Assembly (NCBI RefSeq): GCF_021228125.1
Contig: NZ_JAJQQS010000007.1
Coordinates: 1-64,000 of the forward strand
From: Streptomyces albireticuli
GTDB lineage: Bacteria > Actinomycetota > Actinomycetes > Streptomycetales > Streptomycetaceae
Direction: 5' to 3'
Length of the DNA stretch: 64,000 nucleotides
This document shows positions 53,378 through 62,324 of the stretch, piece by piece (position 1 is the stretch's first letter; every line of letters begins with the position of its first letter). Under the pieces are notes generated by a model. That model ran no database searches and was not told the origin of the DNA. It saw nothing but the letters and a program-made list of their open reading frames with translations. A program made the translations under genes and the position numbers.

Positions 53378-54589
53378 CTAGCGCCGCGCGACCCCCTCCG
53401 CCCGAGCCGCCGCCGCCACAGCCGCCGTCACCGCCGGAGCGACCCGCTCGTCGAACGGCGACGGAATCACGCACTCCGCGCTCAGCTCGTCCGCGACGAC
53501 CGCCGCCAGCGCCTCCGCCGCGGCGAGCTTCATGCCCTCGGTGATCCGCGACGCCCGCACCTGGAGGGCGCCCGCGAAGATGCCCGGGAAGGCGAGGACG
53601 TTGTTGATCTGGTTCGGGAAGTCGCTGCGGCCCGTGGCGACGACGGCCGCGTACTTGTGGGCGACGTCCGGGTGGATCTCCGGCGTCGGGTTGGCCATCG
53701 CGAAGATCAGCGCGTCCTTCGCCATGGTGGCCACGGCCTCCTCCGGGACGGTGCCGCCGGAGACGCCGATGAACACGTCCGCGCCGTCGAGCGCCTTCTC
53801 CAACGGGCCGCTGAGTCCGGCCTTGTTGGTGAAGCCGGCGAGCTCGCGCTTGACCGGGTTGAGGTCCTCGCGGCCCTCGGACACGATGCCCTTGCGGTCG
53901 CAGACCGCCACGTCGCCGATGCCGGCCTCCACCAGGATCTTGGCGATGGCCACACCGGCCGCGCCCGCGCCGGAGATCACGGCGCGCAGCCGGCCCAGCG
54001 AGCGGCCGGTGAGCTTCGCGGCGTTGCGAAGCGCGGCCAGGGTGACCACGGCCGTGCCGTGCTGGTCGTCGTGGAAGACCGGGATGTCCAGCCGCTCCTG
54101 GAGCCGGCGCTCGACCTCGAAGCAGCGCGGCGCGGAGATGTCCTCCAGGTTGACGCCGCCGAAGGACGGCGCGAGGCGGGCGACGGTGTCGACGATGTCG
54201 TCGACCTCCCGGCAGTCGAGCGCGATCGGCACCGCGTCCACGCCGCCGAACTGCTTGAAGAGGATGGCCTTGCCCTCCATCACGGGCAGGGACGCCTCGG
54301 GACCGATGTCCCCGAGGCCGAGCACCGCGCTGCCGTCCGTCACGACCGCCACGACCTGGGACTTCCAGGTGTAGTCGTGCACCAGATCCGGCTGCTCCGC
54401 GATGGCGCTGCACACCTTCGCGACACCTGGCGTGTAGGCGAGGGACAGGTCGTCCCGGTCGCGCACGGGCACCGTCGCCTCGATCGCCATCTTGCCGCCA
54501 CGGTGCAACGCGAAGGCCGGATCGAAGAGCTCGTCCTGAGCTTCGTCCGCACCACGTTCGCCGCGAGGATTCACAATCTCCGCTGCCAC
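53378..54589 (-). CDS. Malic enzyme
   Basis: A 403-aa short-form malic enzyme, oxidatively decarboxylating malate to pyruvate. YTPGVAKVCSAI, GSAVLGLGDIGPEASLPVMEGK (catalytic region, in parts) and LDCREVDDIVDTVARLAPSFGG mark the N-terminal domain; HDDQHGTAVV is conserved, and the dinucleotide site is ISGAGAAGVAIAKIL. FAMANPTPEIHPD and FPNQINNVLAFPGIFAGAL complete the family pattern. From memory the syntenic S. coelicolor enzyme (SCO5261) uses NADP. GTG at 54589 with AAGGGGT upstream gives the usual N-terminus. Confidence 0.95.
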   Translation of the reverse strand: MAAEIVNPRGERGADEAQDELFDPAFALHRGGKMAIEATVPVRDRDDLSLAYTPGVAKVCSAIAEQPDLVHDYTWKSQVVAVVTDGSAVLGLGDIGPEASLPVMEGKAILFKQFGGVDAVPIALDCREVDDIVDTVARLAPSFGGVNLEDISAPRCFEVERRLQERLDIPVFHDDQHGTAVVTLAALRNAAKLTGRSLGRLRAVISGAGAAGVAIAKILVEAGIGDVAVCDRKGIVSEGREDLNPVKRELAGFTNKAGLSGPLEKALDGADVFIGVSGGTVPEEAVATMAKDALIFAMANPTPEIHPDVAHKYAAVVATGRSDFPNQINNVLAFPGIFAGALQVRASRITEGMKLAAAEALAAVVADELSAECVIPSPFDERVAPAVTAAVAAAARAEGVARR

Positions 54590-54911
54590 TTCATTGACCC
54601 CTTTGTCGATTTCCGTCGAGGGTAGCCGCCCGAGGTAGCGGGCCGCCGGGCACAAGCGCACAAGTGCCCTGATCCCCGGGTGCGGGGTGTGACTGGTCTT
54701 TCTACCGGATGAGCGCTACGGCCGACGAGTGAGTTACGCCGCCGCGGGTCACGGCACCCACACATGCACGTCAAAAGCGTGTCAACTGGTGCCGGAAGTC
54801 CATGGAGTGAGACAAGAGGTGCGTGACTTGCGTCTCGTACCGGAGAGGCGCGCCGAAGTCCGGTAGTACGAAGCGGGCCGGTACGGCACGGGGATCACCC
54901 GTTATCCGATT
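54590..54911. other. Gene-free region between malic enzyme and ABC operon
   Basis: No gene found. It should contain the malic enzyme promoter on the minus strand. A hairpin GGGCAC..GTGCCC lies near 54650-54667 (GGGCACAAGCGCACAAGTGCCC). Confidence 0.4.
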
Positions 54912-55012
54912 TTGACATAGACAGCCCCCCGAACGGTGCAGTCCAGATGGCAAGATGCCCCAATCACACGAGGTCGCGGCGCCCGCCGATGTGTGCTCGT
55001 GACCTCGTGTGA
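54912..55012 (+). promoter_or_regulatory. Promoter and inverted repeat of the amino-acid ABC operon
   Basis: A consensus -35 TTGACA lies at 54912-54917, with TGCAGT 19 bp further as a tentative -10. Downstream, TCACACGAGGTC (54964-54975) and GACCTCGTGTGA (55001-55012) are perfect 12-bp arms 25 bp apart in the leader, which could be an operator or attenuation hairpin. Confidence 0.5.
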
Positions 55013-55072
55013 CCTGTGTGAATTGCAGTCCGATCCCGTCGGCCACCCCCTCGATCGCAGGAGGAACCAGCA

Positions 55073-56044
55073 ATGACCGCAAGCACCACCCGTCGCACGG
55101 CTGCCGCCAGGAGTCGTTTGGCCGCCGCCGGCGCGATCGCGGTCGCCGGCGCCCTGCTGCTGTCCGGCTGTGGCGATATGCGCGACAAGCCCGGCACCGG
55201 TGACGAGTCCGCCGGCGCCCCGCAGGGCGCCAACGCCCCGCTCTTCGACAAGCTCCCCAAGCGGATCCAGGCCTCGAAGGTCATCAAGGTCGGGTCCGAC
55301 ATCGCGTACCCGCCCATCGAATTCAAGAAGAACGGCAAGAACGTCGGCGTCGATCTCGACCTGGGTGCCGCGCTCAGCAAGGAACTCGGCGTGAAGCTGG
55401 AGTTCAACAACAGCGTCTTCGACGCCCTGCTGACCGGAATGCGATCGAAGCGTTACGACATCGCGATGTCCGCGATGACGGACACCAAGGAGCGGCAGGA
55501 GGGCATCGACCCGAAGACGGGCAAGAAGGCGAGCGAGGGCGTCGATTTCATCGACTACTTCTCGGCCGGCGCGTCGCTCTACACCAAGAAGGGCGACACC
55601 AAGGGGATCAAGGGCTGGGAAGACCTCTGCGGGAAGAAGATCGGCGTCCAGCGCGGCACCGTCTCGGACAACTTCGCCAAGGGCGAGAGCAAGAAGTGCG
55701 AGGAGTCCGACAAGGACCCGATCTCCATCGAGGCCTACGACAACGACCTGGAGGCCCAGACCCGGCTGAAGGCCGGTGGTGTGGACGCCGTCTCCAGCGA
55801 CTTCCCGTCCGCGGTCTACGCGGCCGCCACCTCCGGCGGCGGCAAGGACTTCGAGATCATCGGTGACCAGGTGGCGGCGAATCCCTACGGCATCGCCGTA
55901 AGCAAGGACGACACCCAGCTGAGGGACGCCCTCAAGGCCGCCCTTGAGGCGATCATCAAGAACGGTGCGTACGAAAAGGTCCTCAAGACCTGGGGCGTCG
56001 AGGCCGGCGCCGTCAAGGAAGTCAAGATCAACGGCGGTCAGTGA
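55073..56044 (+). CDS. Amino-acid ABC transporter substrate-binding lipoprotein
   Basis: A 323-aa lipoprotein: lipobox LLLSGC (Cys ~31), then a type-3 solute-binding fold with VGSDIAYPPIEF, VGVDLDLGAALSKELG, FDALLTGMRSKRYDIAMSAM and a hinge region. Polar or glutamate-type amino acids are the likely ligands, judged from the transporter family. AGGAGG lies 8 bp before the ATG. The permease and ATPase genes are on the same strand but separated by a TnpB element. Confidence 0.92.
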   Translation: MTASTTRRTAAARSRLAAAGAIAVAGALLLSGCGDMRDKPGTGDESAGAPQGANAPLFDKLPKRIQASKVIKVGSDIAYPPIEFKKNGKNVGVDLDLGAALSKELGVKLEFNNSVFDALLTGMRSKRYDIAMSAMTDTKERQEGIDPKTGKKASEGVDFIDYFSAGASLYTKKGDTKGIKGWEDLCGKKIGVQRGTVSDNFAKGESKKCEESDKDPISIEAYDNDLEAQTRLKAGGVDAVSSDFPSAVYAAATSGGGKDFEIIGDQVAANPYGIAVSKDDTQLRDALKAALEAIIKNGAYEKVLKTWGVEAGAVKEVKINGGQ

Positions 56045-56089
56045 TCCCGCCTCCGGCTCACTACTCCCTTTCCTCGTAGGCAACGGTCA

Positions 56090-56260
56090 ACTTGGCCCGG
56101 CTTGAAGGACCGGGCTTGGAGGTAGTGCCCAACTGGCTGCTGGGTGGAACCCCTCCGTCCAGGCACCCCTACGGGGTGGCAGGGACGCGTGACTCACGCC
56201 CCGCGATCCACGCAACCTCACCCTTGCGGCCGATGTTGTGGGACGCATTATCGTCCGCGT
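56090..56260 (-). ncRNA. Putative omega-RNA region at the tnpB 3' end
   Basis: TnpB guide RNAs derive from the 3' part of tnpB and the element's right end. Here this covers the last ~90 bp of the gene and the hairpin at 56095-56115. The guide would be the flanking sequence left of ~56090, inside the ABC operon. The location is by analogy; structure was not computed. Confidence 0.4.
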
Positions 56261-57326
56261 GCATGAGGGCCCCGCAAGCCCGGCAGGCGAACGTTGCTTG
56301 ATCGACGCGGTTCTTCCGGTCGATGTGACCGCACTCGGAGCATTGCCGACTGGTGTACGCGGGATCGACGTACACCAGCGGCACCCCGGCCCGCTTCGCC
56401 TTGTACTCGGTGAAGGCGGCGAGCTGGTGGAAGCTCCACGAGTGCAGCTTGGTCCGCTGGTCCTTCCGGAGCCGTACCCGGTCACGAATCCCACTCAAGT
56501 CTTCGAGTGCGATACCGCGACCGGTGCGTTCAGCGGTGGTAACGATCTTCTTGGAGATGATGTGGTTCTGGTTCGCGGCGTGGCGCCGCTCCCGCCGGTT
56601 GCGCCGCTTGAGCAAGCGTCTGGCGGACTTGGTGCCCTTGGCCTGGAGCTTACGGCGCAGTTCGAGCTGCCGCTTGCGGTAACGGTTCAGACCGCGCCCG
56701 GCGGCCCGGTACCCGGTGGACGTGGTGGCAATGTTGGTGATACCGAGATCCACGCCAACGAAACCGTCCGGCTCGTACGGGGCGACCTCGGGAACATCGC
56801 ACACCGCAACCAGGTAGAACACACCGTCGCGCTCGATCAGGTCGGACTCGCCTTGCCGGCACTCCCGCAGCATCTTGAGCGCGTCGGCAGAGCACGCGAA
56901 GCGGACATTCTTCATGCGCCCGGCGGTCGTCCAGATGGACACCGTCTGCGCGTCGTACTGCCACGACAAACACCGGTCGTCATAGGGGTGAGCAGCATTC
57001 GGCCGGAAGGTGACCGGCTTGGACTCCGCTTTGATCCGGCGCTTGGAACCCCTCTTGCCAAGGTTCCCCGCCCTGGTGTCGGCCTTCAAGGTGGTGTAGG
57101 CGTCGCGGACCTTCTTGATGGTGTGCTGGGCTGCCTGCGCTCCCAGCCCCCGCACCTTCAATTCCGCGTAAGTGTGCTCGCGCAACTCGTACTCACGTGG
57201 CACACCGTGCTCATACGCCACGGCGGATACCCAATTCGCCGCCTCGTTGACCGCATGCAGGGTCGCCCCAAGTGCGGTTGCCTGTACGGCATCCGGCATC
57301 AGTTTGACCTGCACAACGAGCTTCAT
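56169..57326 (-). CDS. tnpB: RNA-guided nuclease TnpB
   Basis: A 385-aa TnpB. The N-terminal HTH/wedge region begins MKLVVQVKLMPDAVQATAL. The RuvC-like triad is present: Asp in VGVDLGITNIATTS, Glu in IALEDLSGIRDR and Asp in HADDNASHNIG. The zinc finger CSEC-x15-CRAC lies between the last two. A basic arm (RRLLKRRNRRERRHAANQNH) binds RNA. All catalytic residues are intact, so it may be active. TnpB proteins cut DNA next to a short TAM under guidance of omega-RNA. The ATG has no strong Shine-Dalgarno. Confidence 0.94.
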   Translation of the reverse strand: MKLVVQVKLMPDAVQATALGATLHAVNEAANWVSAVAYEHGVPREYELREHTYAELKVRGLGAQAAQHTIKKVRDAYTTLKADTRAGNLGKRGSKRRIKAESKPVTFRPNAAHPYDDRCLSWQYDAQTVSIWTTAGRMKNVRFACSADALKMLRECRQGESDLIERDGVFYLVAVCDVPEVAPYEPDGFVGVDLGITNIATTSTGYRAAGRGLNRYRKRQLELRRKLQAKGTKSARRLLKRRNRRERRHAANQNHIISKKIVTTAERTGRGIALEDLSGIRDRVRLRKDQRTKLHSWSFHQLAAFTEYKAKRAGVPLVYVDPAYTSRQCSECGHIDRKNRVDQATFACRACGALMHADDNASHNIGRKGEVAWIAGRESRVPATP

Positions 57327-57464
57327 ACCAGCAAGCTAACAGGAGGTACTGACAACAGGGTCAGATCCATGCTTCTCTGCACGTCAGAGCAATCCGGAGA
57401 AGCGACTCCTCCCAGGCGCAAACGCCCAAGGCTCCTCGCTAGATCGCGCTGAAAGGCACTACCC

Positions 57465-58415
57465 GTGACTGCTTCACTCAAAAAGTCGGGGCCCGCCGAC
57501 ACCCCTCCGCCCGGCCCCGAGCCGGAGGCGATCAAGGCTATCCCCGTCCGGCACTACGGCCGCTGGGTCGCCGCCGTCGTCGTGCTCGCCCTGCTGGGAC
57601 TGCTGGTCAACGCGTTCGCCACCGCGAAGATCAATTACCACGCCATCCCGGACTTCATGTTCGACTCCAACGTCCTCACCGGCCTCGGCAAGACCGTGCT
57701 GATCTCGGTGCTCGCGATGGCGCTCGGCCTGGTGCTCGGCGTGGTCCTGGCCGTGATGCGGCTGTCGAAGAACCCCGTGACCTCCGCGGTCTCCTGGGTC
57801 TACATCTGGTTCTTCCGCGGCACCCCGGTCTACGTCCAGCTGCTGCTCTGGTTCAACCTCGCGCTGATCTTCCCGTACATCAACCTCGGCCCGATCTACC
57901 GGGACGAGATGAGCGACTTCATGACGCCGTTCATGGCGGCGCTGCTGGGCCTCGGGCTCAACGAGGCGGCGTACATGTCGGAGATCGTCCGCTCGGGCAT
58001 CCAGTCCGTCGACGAGGGCCAGACCGAGGCCGCGCACGCGCTGGGCATGAGCCAGGGCCGGACGCTGCGGCGAATCGTTCTGCCGCAGGCGATGCGGGTG
58101 ATCGTGCCGCCCACCGGCAACGAGTTCATCAACATGCTGAAGACCTCGTCGCTGGCGGCCGCCGCCTGTCAGTACCTGGAGCTGCTGCGCTCCACCTCGG
58201 ACATCGGTCAGTCCACCGGTGCCACGGTCGAGATGCTCTTCCTCGCCGCCACCTGGTACCTGATCCTCACCAGCATCTTCAGCATCGGTCAGTTCTACCT
58301 GGAGCGGCACTACGCCCGTGGCTCGCTGCGCTCCCTGCCGCTCACCCCGTGGCAGAAGATCAAGGCGAACCTGACCTCCTTCAGCAACCGCCAGTCCGGA
58401 GGTGTCCGCGCATGA
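57465..58415 (+). CDS. Amino-acid ABC transporter permease
   Basis: A 316-aa membrane protein of the HisM/GlnP family with about five transmembrane helices ([39 protein letters not shown]). [16 protein letters not shown] and the EAA-loop-like [28 protein letters not shown] are family hallmarks. The GTG start has AAGG ~8 bp upstream, only ~85 bp from the TnpB element's left end. Its TGA overlaps the ATPase ATG (ATGA). It should form the channel with the ATPase below and the binding protein at 55073. Confidence 0.94.
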   Translation: MTASLKKSGPADTPPPGPEPEAIKAIPVRHYGRWVAAVVVLALLGLLVNAFATAKINYHAIPDFMFDSNVLTGLGKTVLISVLAMALGLVLGVVLAVMRLSKNPVTSAVSWVYIWFFRGTPVYVQLLLWFNLALIFPYINLGPIYRDEMSDFMTPFMAALLGLGLNEAAYMSEIVRSGIQSVDEGQTEAAHALGMSQGRTLRRIVLPQAMRVIVPPTGNEFINMLKTSSLAAAACQYLELLRSTSDIGQSTGATVEMLFLAATWYLILTSIFSIGQFYLERHYARGSLRSLPLTPWQKIKANLTSFSNRQSGGVRA

Positions 58416-59173
58416 ACGCGATGGTGAAGGCCGAGGGCGTCCACAAGTCCTACGGCGCCGTCCAGGTCCTCAAGGGCATCGACCTGGAGGTCGCCCCGCG
58501 CGAGGTGTTCTGTCTCATCGGCCCCTCCGGGTCCGGTAAGTCCACCTTCCTGCGGTGCATCAACCACCTGGAGAAGGTCAACGCCGGCCGGCTGTACGTC
58601 GACGGCGAGCTGGTCGGCTACCGCCAGAAGGGCGACCGGCTGTACGAGCTCAAGGACAGCGAAGTGGCCCGGAACCGCCGGGACATCGGCATGGTGTTCC
58701 AGCGCTTCAACCTCTTCCCGCACATGACGGCGCTGGCCAACGTCATGGAGGCGCCGATCCAGGTCAAGGGCGAGACCAAGGCTGTCGCCCGGGAGCGGGC
58801 CATGAAGCTGCTGGACCGGGTGGGCCTCGCCGACAAGGCGGGCAACTACCCCTCCCAGCTCTCCGGCGGCCAGCAGCAGCGCGTCGCGATCGCCCGCGCG
58901 CTCGCCATGGAGCCGAAGCTGATGCTCTTCGACGAGCCGACGTCGGCGCTCGACCCCGAGCTGGTGGGCGATGTCCTCGACGTCATGCGGGGCCTGGCCG
59001 AGGACGGTATGACGATGATCGTCGTCACCCATGAGATGGGCTTCGCGCGGGAGGTCGGCGACTCCGTGGTCTTCATGGACCAGGGCGTCGTGGTCGAGTC
59101 CGGGAACCCGCGCGACGTGCTGACCAACCCGCAGCACGACCGGACGAAGGCGTTCCTGTCGAAGGTGCTGTAG
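58412..59173 (+). CDS. Amino-acid ABC transporter ATPase
   Basis: A 253-aa ATP-binding protein. Walker [14 protein letters not shown]-loop [12 protein letters not shown], signature [15 protein letters not shown], Walker [15 protein letters not shown] and the switch VVTHEMGF are all present. It belongs to the polar amino-acid group (GlnQ/GluA-like). The start was set by the ATGA overlap with the permease and GGAGGTG 8 bp upstream. Confidence 0.96.
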   Translation: MNAMVKAEGVHKSYGAVQVLKGIDLEVAPREVFCLIGPSGSGKSTFLRCINHLEKVNAGRLYVDGELVGYRQKGDRLYELKDSEVARNRRDIGMVFQRFNLFPHMTALANVMEAPIQVKGETKAVARERAMKLLDRVGLADKAGNYPSQLSGGQQQRVAIARALAMEPKLMLFDEPTSALDPELVGDVLDVMRGLAEDGMTMIVVTHEMGFAREVGDSVVFMDQGVVVESGNPRDVLTNPQHDRTKAFLSKVL

Positions 59174-59264
59174 GGGGCGGGGATTGGACGACACGGCGGG
59201 GCGGCGGTACGGGTGGGTCCGTACCGCCGCCCCGCCGCGCGCCCTCCGCCGCGCGCGAACGCGA

Positions 59265-59399
59265 GCGCGATACGTACGGGCGCGATACGTACGGGCGCGA
59301 TACGCGAAGGTTCGATGCACGAAGGCCCGGTACGCAAAGGCCCGGCACACGCAGGCCCGGTACGCAAAGGTCCGGCACACAAAGGCACGATATGTAATA
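59265..59399. repeat. Nine tandem 15-bp repeats
   Basis: Units start every 15 bp from 59265 to 59385. They drift from GCGCGATACGTACGG through GCCCGGTACGCAAAG to GCACGATATGTAATA. They occupy the centre of the 303-bp gap between the ATPase and CGNR genes; no gene is seen there. Confidence 0.85.
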
Positions 59400-59476
59400 C
59401 CCTCGATGCCTCATCGGCCATTACCCTGGCCGTCACGGCACGCCACCCGCCCCTGACCGCTGCGTAAGGATCCCAA

Positions 59477-60121
59477 GTGGAACTGGCCTACTACTCGGAC
59501 TTCGCCGTGCGCCTGGTCAACAGCGAGGAGCCGCTGCGCGGCGCCGACACGCTCACGTCCGTGGAGGCCGTCCGCGAGCTCTTCGGCGCGGGGGCGCAGG
59601 CCGCCCGGCGCGCCGCGGACGCGGACGTCACCCGTCTGCGGTCCGTACGGGCCCGGCTGCGCGGGGTGTTCGAGGCGGCGGCGGAGCAGGACGAGGTCCG
59701 CGCGGTGGACCTGCTGAACGCGCTGCTGATGGAGTTCCCCGTCAGCCCGCAGATCTCCGGGCACGAGTTCCGCGACGACGACGGCCGCCCCAAGTGGCAC
59801 ATGCACATCGCCGACCACGCCGCGAGCGCCAGCGCCTCGTACACCGCGACGGCGTGCATGGGTCTGGCCGTCCACCTGACGGAGTACGGCGTCGACCGCC
59901 TGGGCATCTGCCAGGCCGCCCCCTGTCGCAACGCCTATCTGGACACCTCGACCAACCGCTCCCGCCGCTACTGCTCCGACCGCTGCGCCACCCGGGCGAA
60001 CGTGGCCGCCTACCGCGCCCGCAAGCGCCTGGAGAACCGGGCCGCCGAGGCGGCCGGCACGACCCGCACCGGCCTGAGCGCCGAGCCCAGCCAGGACAGC
60101 AGCGCGCCCGCCGAGCGCTGA
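59477..60121 (+). CDS. CGNR zinc-finger protein (ABATE domain)
   Basis: A 214-aa protein. Residues 1-150 form the ABATE domain ([48 protein letters not shown]). The C-terminal CGNR zinc finger (~155-195) shows [34 protein letters not shown]. Such proteins are presumed stress-related transcription regulators. GTG start with AAGGA upstream. The last 112 bp overlap the convergent sodX gene. Position next to sodX/sodN is conserved as I recall. Confidence 0.9.
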   Translation: MELAYYSDFAVRLVNSEEPLRGADTLTSVEAVRELFGAGAQAARRAADADVTRLRSVRARLRGVFEAAAEQDEVRAVDLLNALLMEFPVSPQISGHEFRDDDGRPKWHMHIADHAASASASYTATACMGLAVHLTEYGVDRLGICQAAPCRNAYLDTSTNRSRRYCSDRCATRANVAAYRARKRLENRAAEAAGTTRTGLSAEPSQDSSAPAER

Positions 60122-60480
60122 CCCGCGCCGGGCGGCCGGCGCACCCGCAGCCAGGCGCGGGCCACCACCAGCTCGTCGGGCACCGTGCCGAACTCCCGGC
60201 TGTCGTTCTCCACCAGGGGGTTGTCCCCCATCACCCACCAGCCCCCCTCACGCCGCTCGACGGCCCGCTTGACGATGAGCAGGTCCTGCCGGAACGGGTG
60301 GCGCACCACCACGACGTCACCCGGACGGACCACGGCCCCGTACTGGACGACCAGTTGGTCGCCGGGGTCGAGCGTCGGCACCATCGACGGGTTGTGGACT
60401 TCGGCGAGCCCGATCCGCAGCAGTCCGCGACGCTCGCGGTCCAGCTCCTGCCCGCGCTCGTCCACTTGCTCCTGCACCAC
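60010..60480 (-). CDS. sodX: Nickel-SOD maturation protease SodX
   Basis: A 156-aa S26 (signal-peptidase-like) protease. PSMVPTLDPGDQLVVQYG has the catalytic Ser region, and LLIVKRAVERREGGWWVMGDNP has the catalytic Lys and the GDN box. It removes the SodN propeptide so that His1 can bind nickel. GTG at 60480 has GGGAGG 4 bp upstream. After VPDELVVARAWLRVRRP, where known SodX proteins end, ~45 more residues run into the antisense of the CGNR gene. Divergent from sodN. Confidence 0.92.
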   Translation of the reverse strand: MVQEQVDERGQELDRERRGLLRIGLAEVHNPSMVPTLDPGDQLVVQYGAVVRPGDVVVVRHPFRQDLLIVKRAVERREGGWWVMGDNPLVENDSREFGTVPDELVVARAWLRVRRPPGAGQRSAGALLSWLGSALRPVRVVPAASAARFSRRLRAR

Positions 60481-60643
60481 GGCACCTCCCGGTCCGTCTT
60501 CCTCCGCCTGTCCCCACCGATGCCGGAACGGCACCGGACCCGTACCGGACTTTTGCCCCGGGCCCCTTCCCGCACCCGGGAAAAGCCTTCCCACACCGAG
60601 TAATCTCGCACCTGAGAAGACGATCACGAGGAAGGACAGCTCT

Positions 60644-61039
60644 ATGCTTTCCCGCCTGTTCGCCGCCAAAGTCCAGGTCAGCGCCCACTGCGACCTGCCC
60701 TGCGGTGTATACGACCCGGCCCAGGCCCGTATCGAGGCCGAGTCGGTCAAGGCAGTCCAGGAGAAGTACCAGGCCAACCAGGACCCGGACTTCCGCACCC
60801 GCGCCCTTGTCATCAAGGAACAGCGGGCGGAGCTGGCCAAGCATCATGTCTCGGTGCTGTGGAGCGATTACTTCAAGCCCCCGCACTTCGAGAAGTACCC
60901 CGAACTGCACCAGCTGGTCAACGACACGCTCAAGGCCCTGAGTACGGCCAAGGCGTCGACCGACCCGAAGACGGGAGAGAAGGCGCTGGAGCTCATCGCC
61001 CAGATCGACAAGATCTTCTGGGAGACCAAGAAGGCCTGA
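60644..61039 (+). CDS. sodN: Nickel-containing superoxide dismutase
   Basis: A 131-aa precursor. Residues 1-14 (MLSRLFAAKVQVSA) are the propeptide removed by SodX; the mature enzyme begins HCDLPCGVYDP, the nickel hook with His1, Cys2 and Cys6. The remainder is the four-helix bundle (SVLWSDYFKPPHFEKYPELH, QIDKIFWETKK). It dismutes superoxide in the cytoplasm as a hexamer. AGGAAGG lies 9 bp upstream of the ATG. TAATCT at 60600-60605 is a possible -10. Nickel-dependent control is known for the family; a clear regulator site was not found. Confidence 0.98.
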   Translation: MLSRLFAAKVQVSAHCDLPCGVYDPAQARIEAESVKAVQEKYQANQDPDFRTRALVIKEQRAELAKHHVSVLWSDYFKPPHFEKYPELHQLVNDTLKALSTAKASTDPKTGEKALELIAQIDKIFWETKKA

Positions 61040-61059
61040 CACGCACGGCGAAGTCGCCG

Positions 61060-61093
61060 AAGAGGCCCGGCCGGTTCTCCGGCCGGGCCTCTT
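61060..61093 (+). terminator. Terminator of sodN
   Basis: AAGAGGCCCGGCCGG (61060-61074), loop TTCT, then the exact complementary arm (61079-61093) and a T. A 15-bp stem 20 bp after the stop. Confidence 0.85.
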
Positions 61094-61175
61094 TGCGACA
61101 TCCGTTCGGGTCAAAGTCTCCCTCGGAGGGCTCAATTCGAAGATTCGTTCAAAAGGGGCGGGCGGCTCCGCGACG

Positions 61176-61325
61176 GTGATCGAGGGGGACTCCGTCGTCG
61201 TCCGCTACCCGGCGGGGCGTCCGGAGCGGGCCACCGCGCTGCCGCCGGGGGACGTCCGGACGCGGGTGGGCATGACCCTGCTGCTGCCGGACCGGGCACG
61301 GCGGCCATGGCGACCGGTCATGTGA
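61176..61325 (+). CDS. Possible small ORF or gene remnant (49 aa)
   Basis: A GTG-initiated 49-codon frame (MIEGDSVVVRYPAG at the start) ends inside the 3' end of the convergent LysR gene. No good Shine-Dalgarno and no known domain. It may be a degraded gene end. Confidence 0.2.
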   Translation: MIEGDSVVVRYPAGRPERATALPPGDVRTRVGMTLLLPDRARRPWRPVM

Positions 61326-62199
61326 CGGTCGCGGCCACGACCCGGGCGAAGGCCCGTACCCGCTCCGTCCCGCCGTCCCGGAGCCGGATCAGGCCGAGGG
61401 CGGACTCGGGCAGCCCCGTGACGGGGACGAAGGTGATGTCACGGCGGCCGTGGTACTCGGCGGTCGGGCCGCAGAGCAGCATCCCGGCGCGGTTGGCCGC
61501 GGTCAGGGTGAGGCCCTCCTGGAGGGTGGTCACGGCAGGGCCGGGCGGGACCGGCAGGCCGCCCGGCGTGACCGTCGGCGCCTGCGCCGCACGCCAGTAG
61601 GCGGGCGCGGGGCCGGCCGGGGTGACGAGCGGGCAGCCGGCGAGGTCCTCCGCGGAGAGCTCGGCCCGGGCGGCCAGGGGGTGGCGCACGGAGAGGGCGA
61701 GCGCCTGCCGCTGCCGGGAGAAGACCGGTCCCACGGCCAGCGCGGGCTCGGCCACCGGCAGCAGGACGACGGCCGTGTCGACCTCACCGCGGCGCACGGC
61801 GCCGAACGGGTCCGAGAACGGGATCTCCACGAGCTCCACCGCACAGGCCGGGTAGCGGTCCTGGAAGGCGGCGACGGCCTCCATGACCCCGCCGTCCGCC
61901 ATGCCCTGGAACCCCACCCGGAGGACCCCTTCGACGCCCCGGGCGGCGGCGCGGGCGTCATCGACCGTGGCGCGGAGCCCGTCGTAGGCCGGACGCAGGG
62001 CGGCCCGGAGGCTCTCGCCCAGCGGAGTGAGGGCGACCCGGCGGCTGGTGCGTTCGACGAGGCGGGCCCCGATGCGTCCCTCCAGGGAGCGCAGCAGCTG
62101 GCTGACGCGGCTCTGCGACACGTACAGCCGCTCGCCCGCGCGGCCGAAGTGCAGCTCCTCGGCGAGGACGAGGAAGCATTCCAGCTCCCGTAGGTCCAT
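61318..62199 (-). CDS. LysR-family regulator
   Basis: A 293-aa LysR protein. The HTH is residues ~1-60 (MDLRELECFLVLAEELHFG, RAGERLYVSQSRVSQLLRSLE). The effector domain begins near 90 (GVLRVGFQGMADG). ATG at 62199 gives the canonical N-terminus; upstream in-frame starts would add residues with no family support. Divergent from the MFS gene with ~125 bp between, the classic LysR arrangement for controlling the neighbour. Confidence 0.92.
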   Translation of the reverse strand: MDLRELECFLVLAEELHFGRAGERLYVSQSRVSQLLRSLEGRIGARLVERTSRRVALTPLGESLRAALRPAYDGLRATVDDARAAARGVEGVLRVGFQGMADGGVMEAVAAFQDRYPACAVELVEIPFSDPFGAVRRGEVDTAVVLLPVAEPALAVGPVFSRQRQALALSVRHPLAARAELSAEDLAGCPLVTPAGPAPAYWRAAQAPTVTPGGLPVPPGPAVTTLQEGLTLTAANRAGMLLCGPTAEYHGRRDITFVPVTGLPESALGLIRLRDGGTERVRAFARVVAATVT

Positions 62200-62260
62200 G
62201 CCGCTCAAGGGCACCCCTCCCCCTGTCCGTTCCCGGTGGTCGTTCCCGATCGATGAATCT

Positions 62261-62280
62261 CCCTCATAGAAGGGTGAGGG
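62261..62280. promoter_or_regulatory. Candidate LysR-binding palindrome
   Basis: CCCTCAT and its near-mate GTGAGGG (arms CCCTCA/TGAGGG, 62261-62266 and 62275-62280, 8 bp apart) lie midway between the divergent lysR and MFS starts. A T-N11-A type dyad would be expected here. Confidence 0.4.
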
Positions 62281-62324
62281 TTCGGCCGTTGTTCCCGGGG
62301 GCGCGGCTCCGGAGGCTGGGGCGC

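Larger units (their letters stand above)
56090..57380 (-). mobile_element. IS200/IS605-type element carrying only tnpB
   Basis: A solitary tnpB lies in a transporter operon, on the opposite strand. Near the right end a hairpin GCCCGG-N9-CCGGGC lies at 56095-56115; near the left end CTGAC-N6-GTCAG lies at 57349-57364. Subterminal hairpins without terminal inverted repeats are typical of IS200/IS605. No TnpA (Y1 transposase) is present, so it moves only in trans. Exact ends are estimates. Confidence 0.7.

Noticed and set aside
59265..59399. CRISPR array
   Set aside because: Units are contiguous 15-bp tandem repeats without spacers, and no cas genes are present. The same holds for the 21-bp array at 9855.
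60540..60643. Nur (nickel-responsive) box in front of sodN
   Set aside because: No TTGCAA-N5-TTGCAA-like sequence was found; only a weak GGGAA/TTCCC dyad is present.
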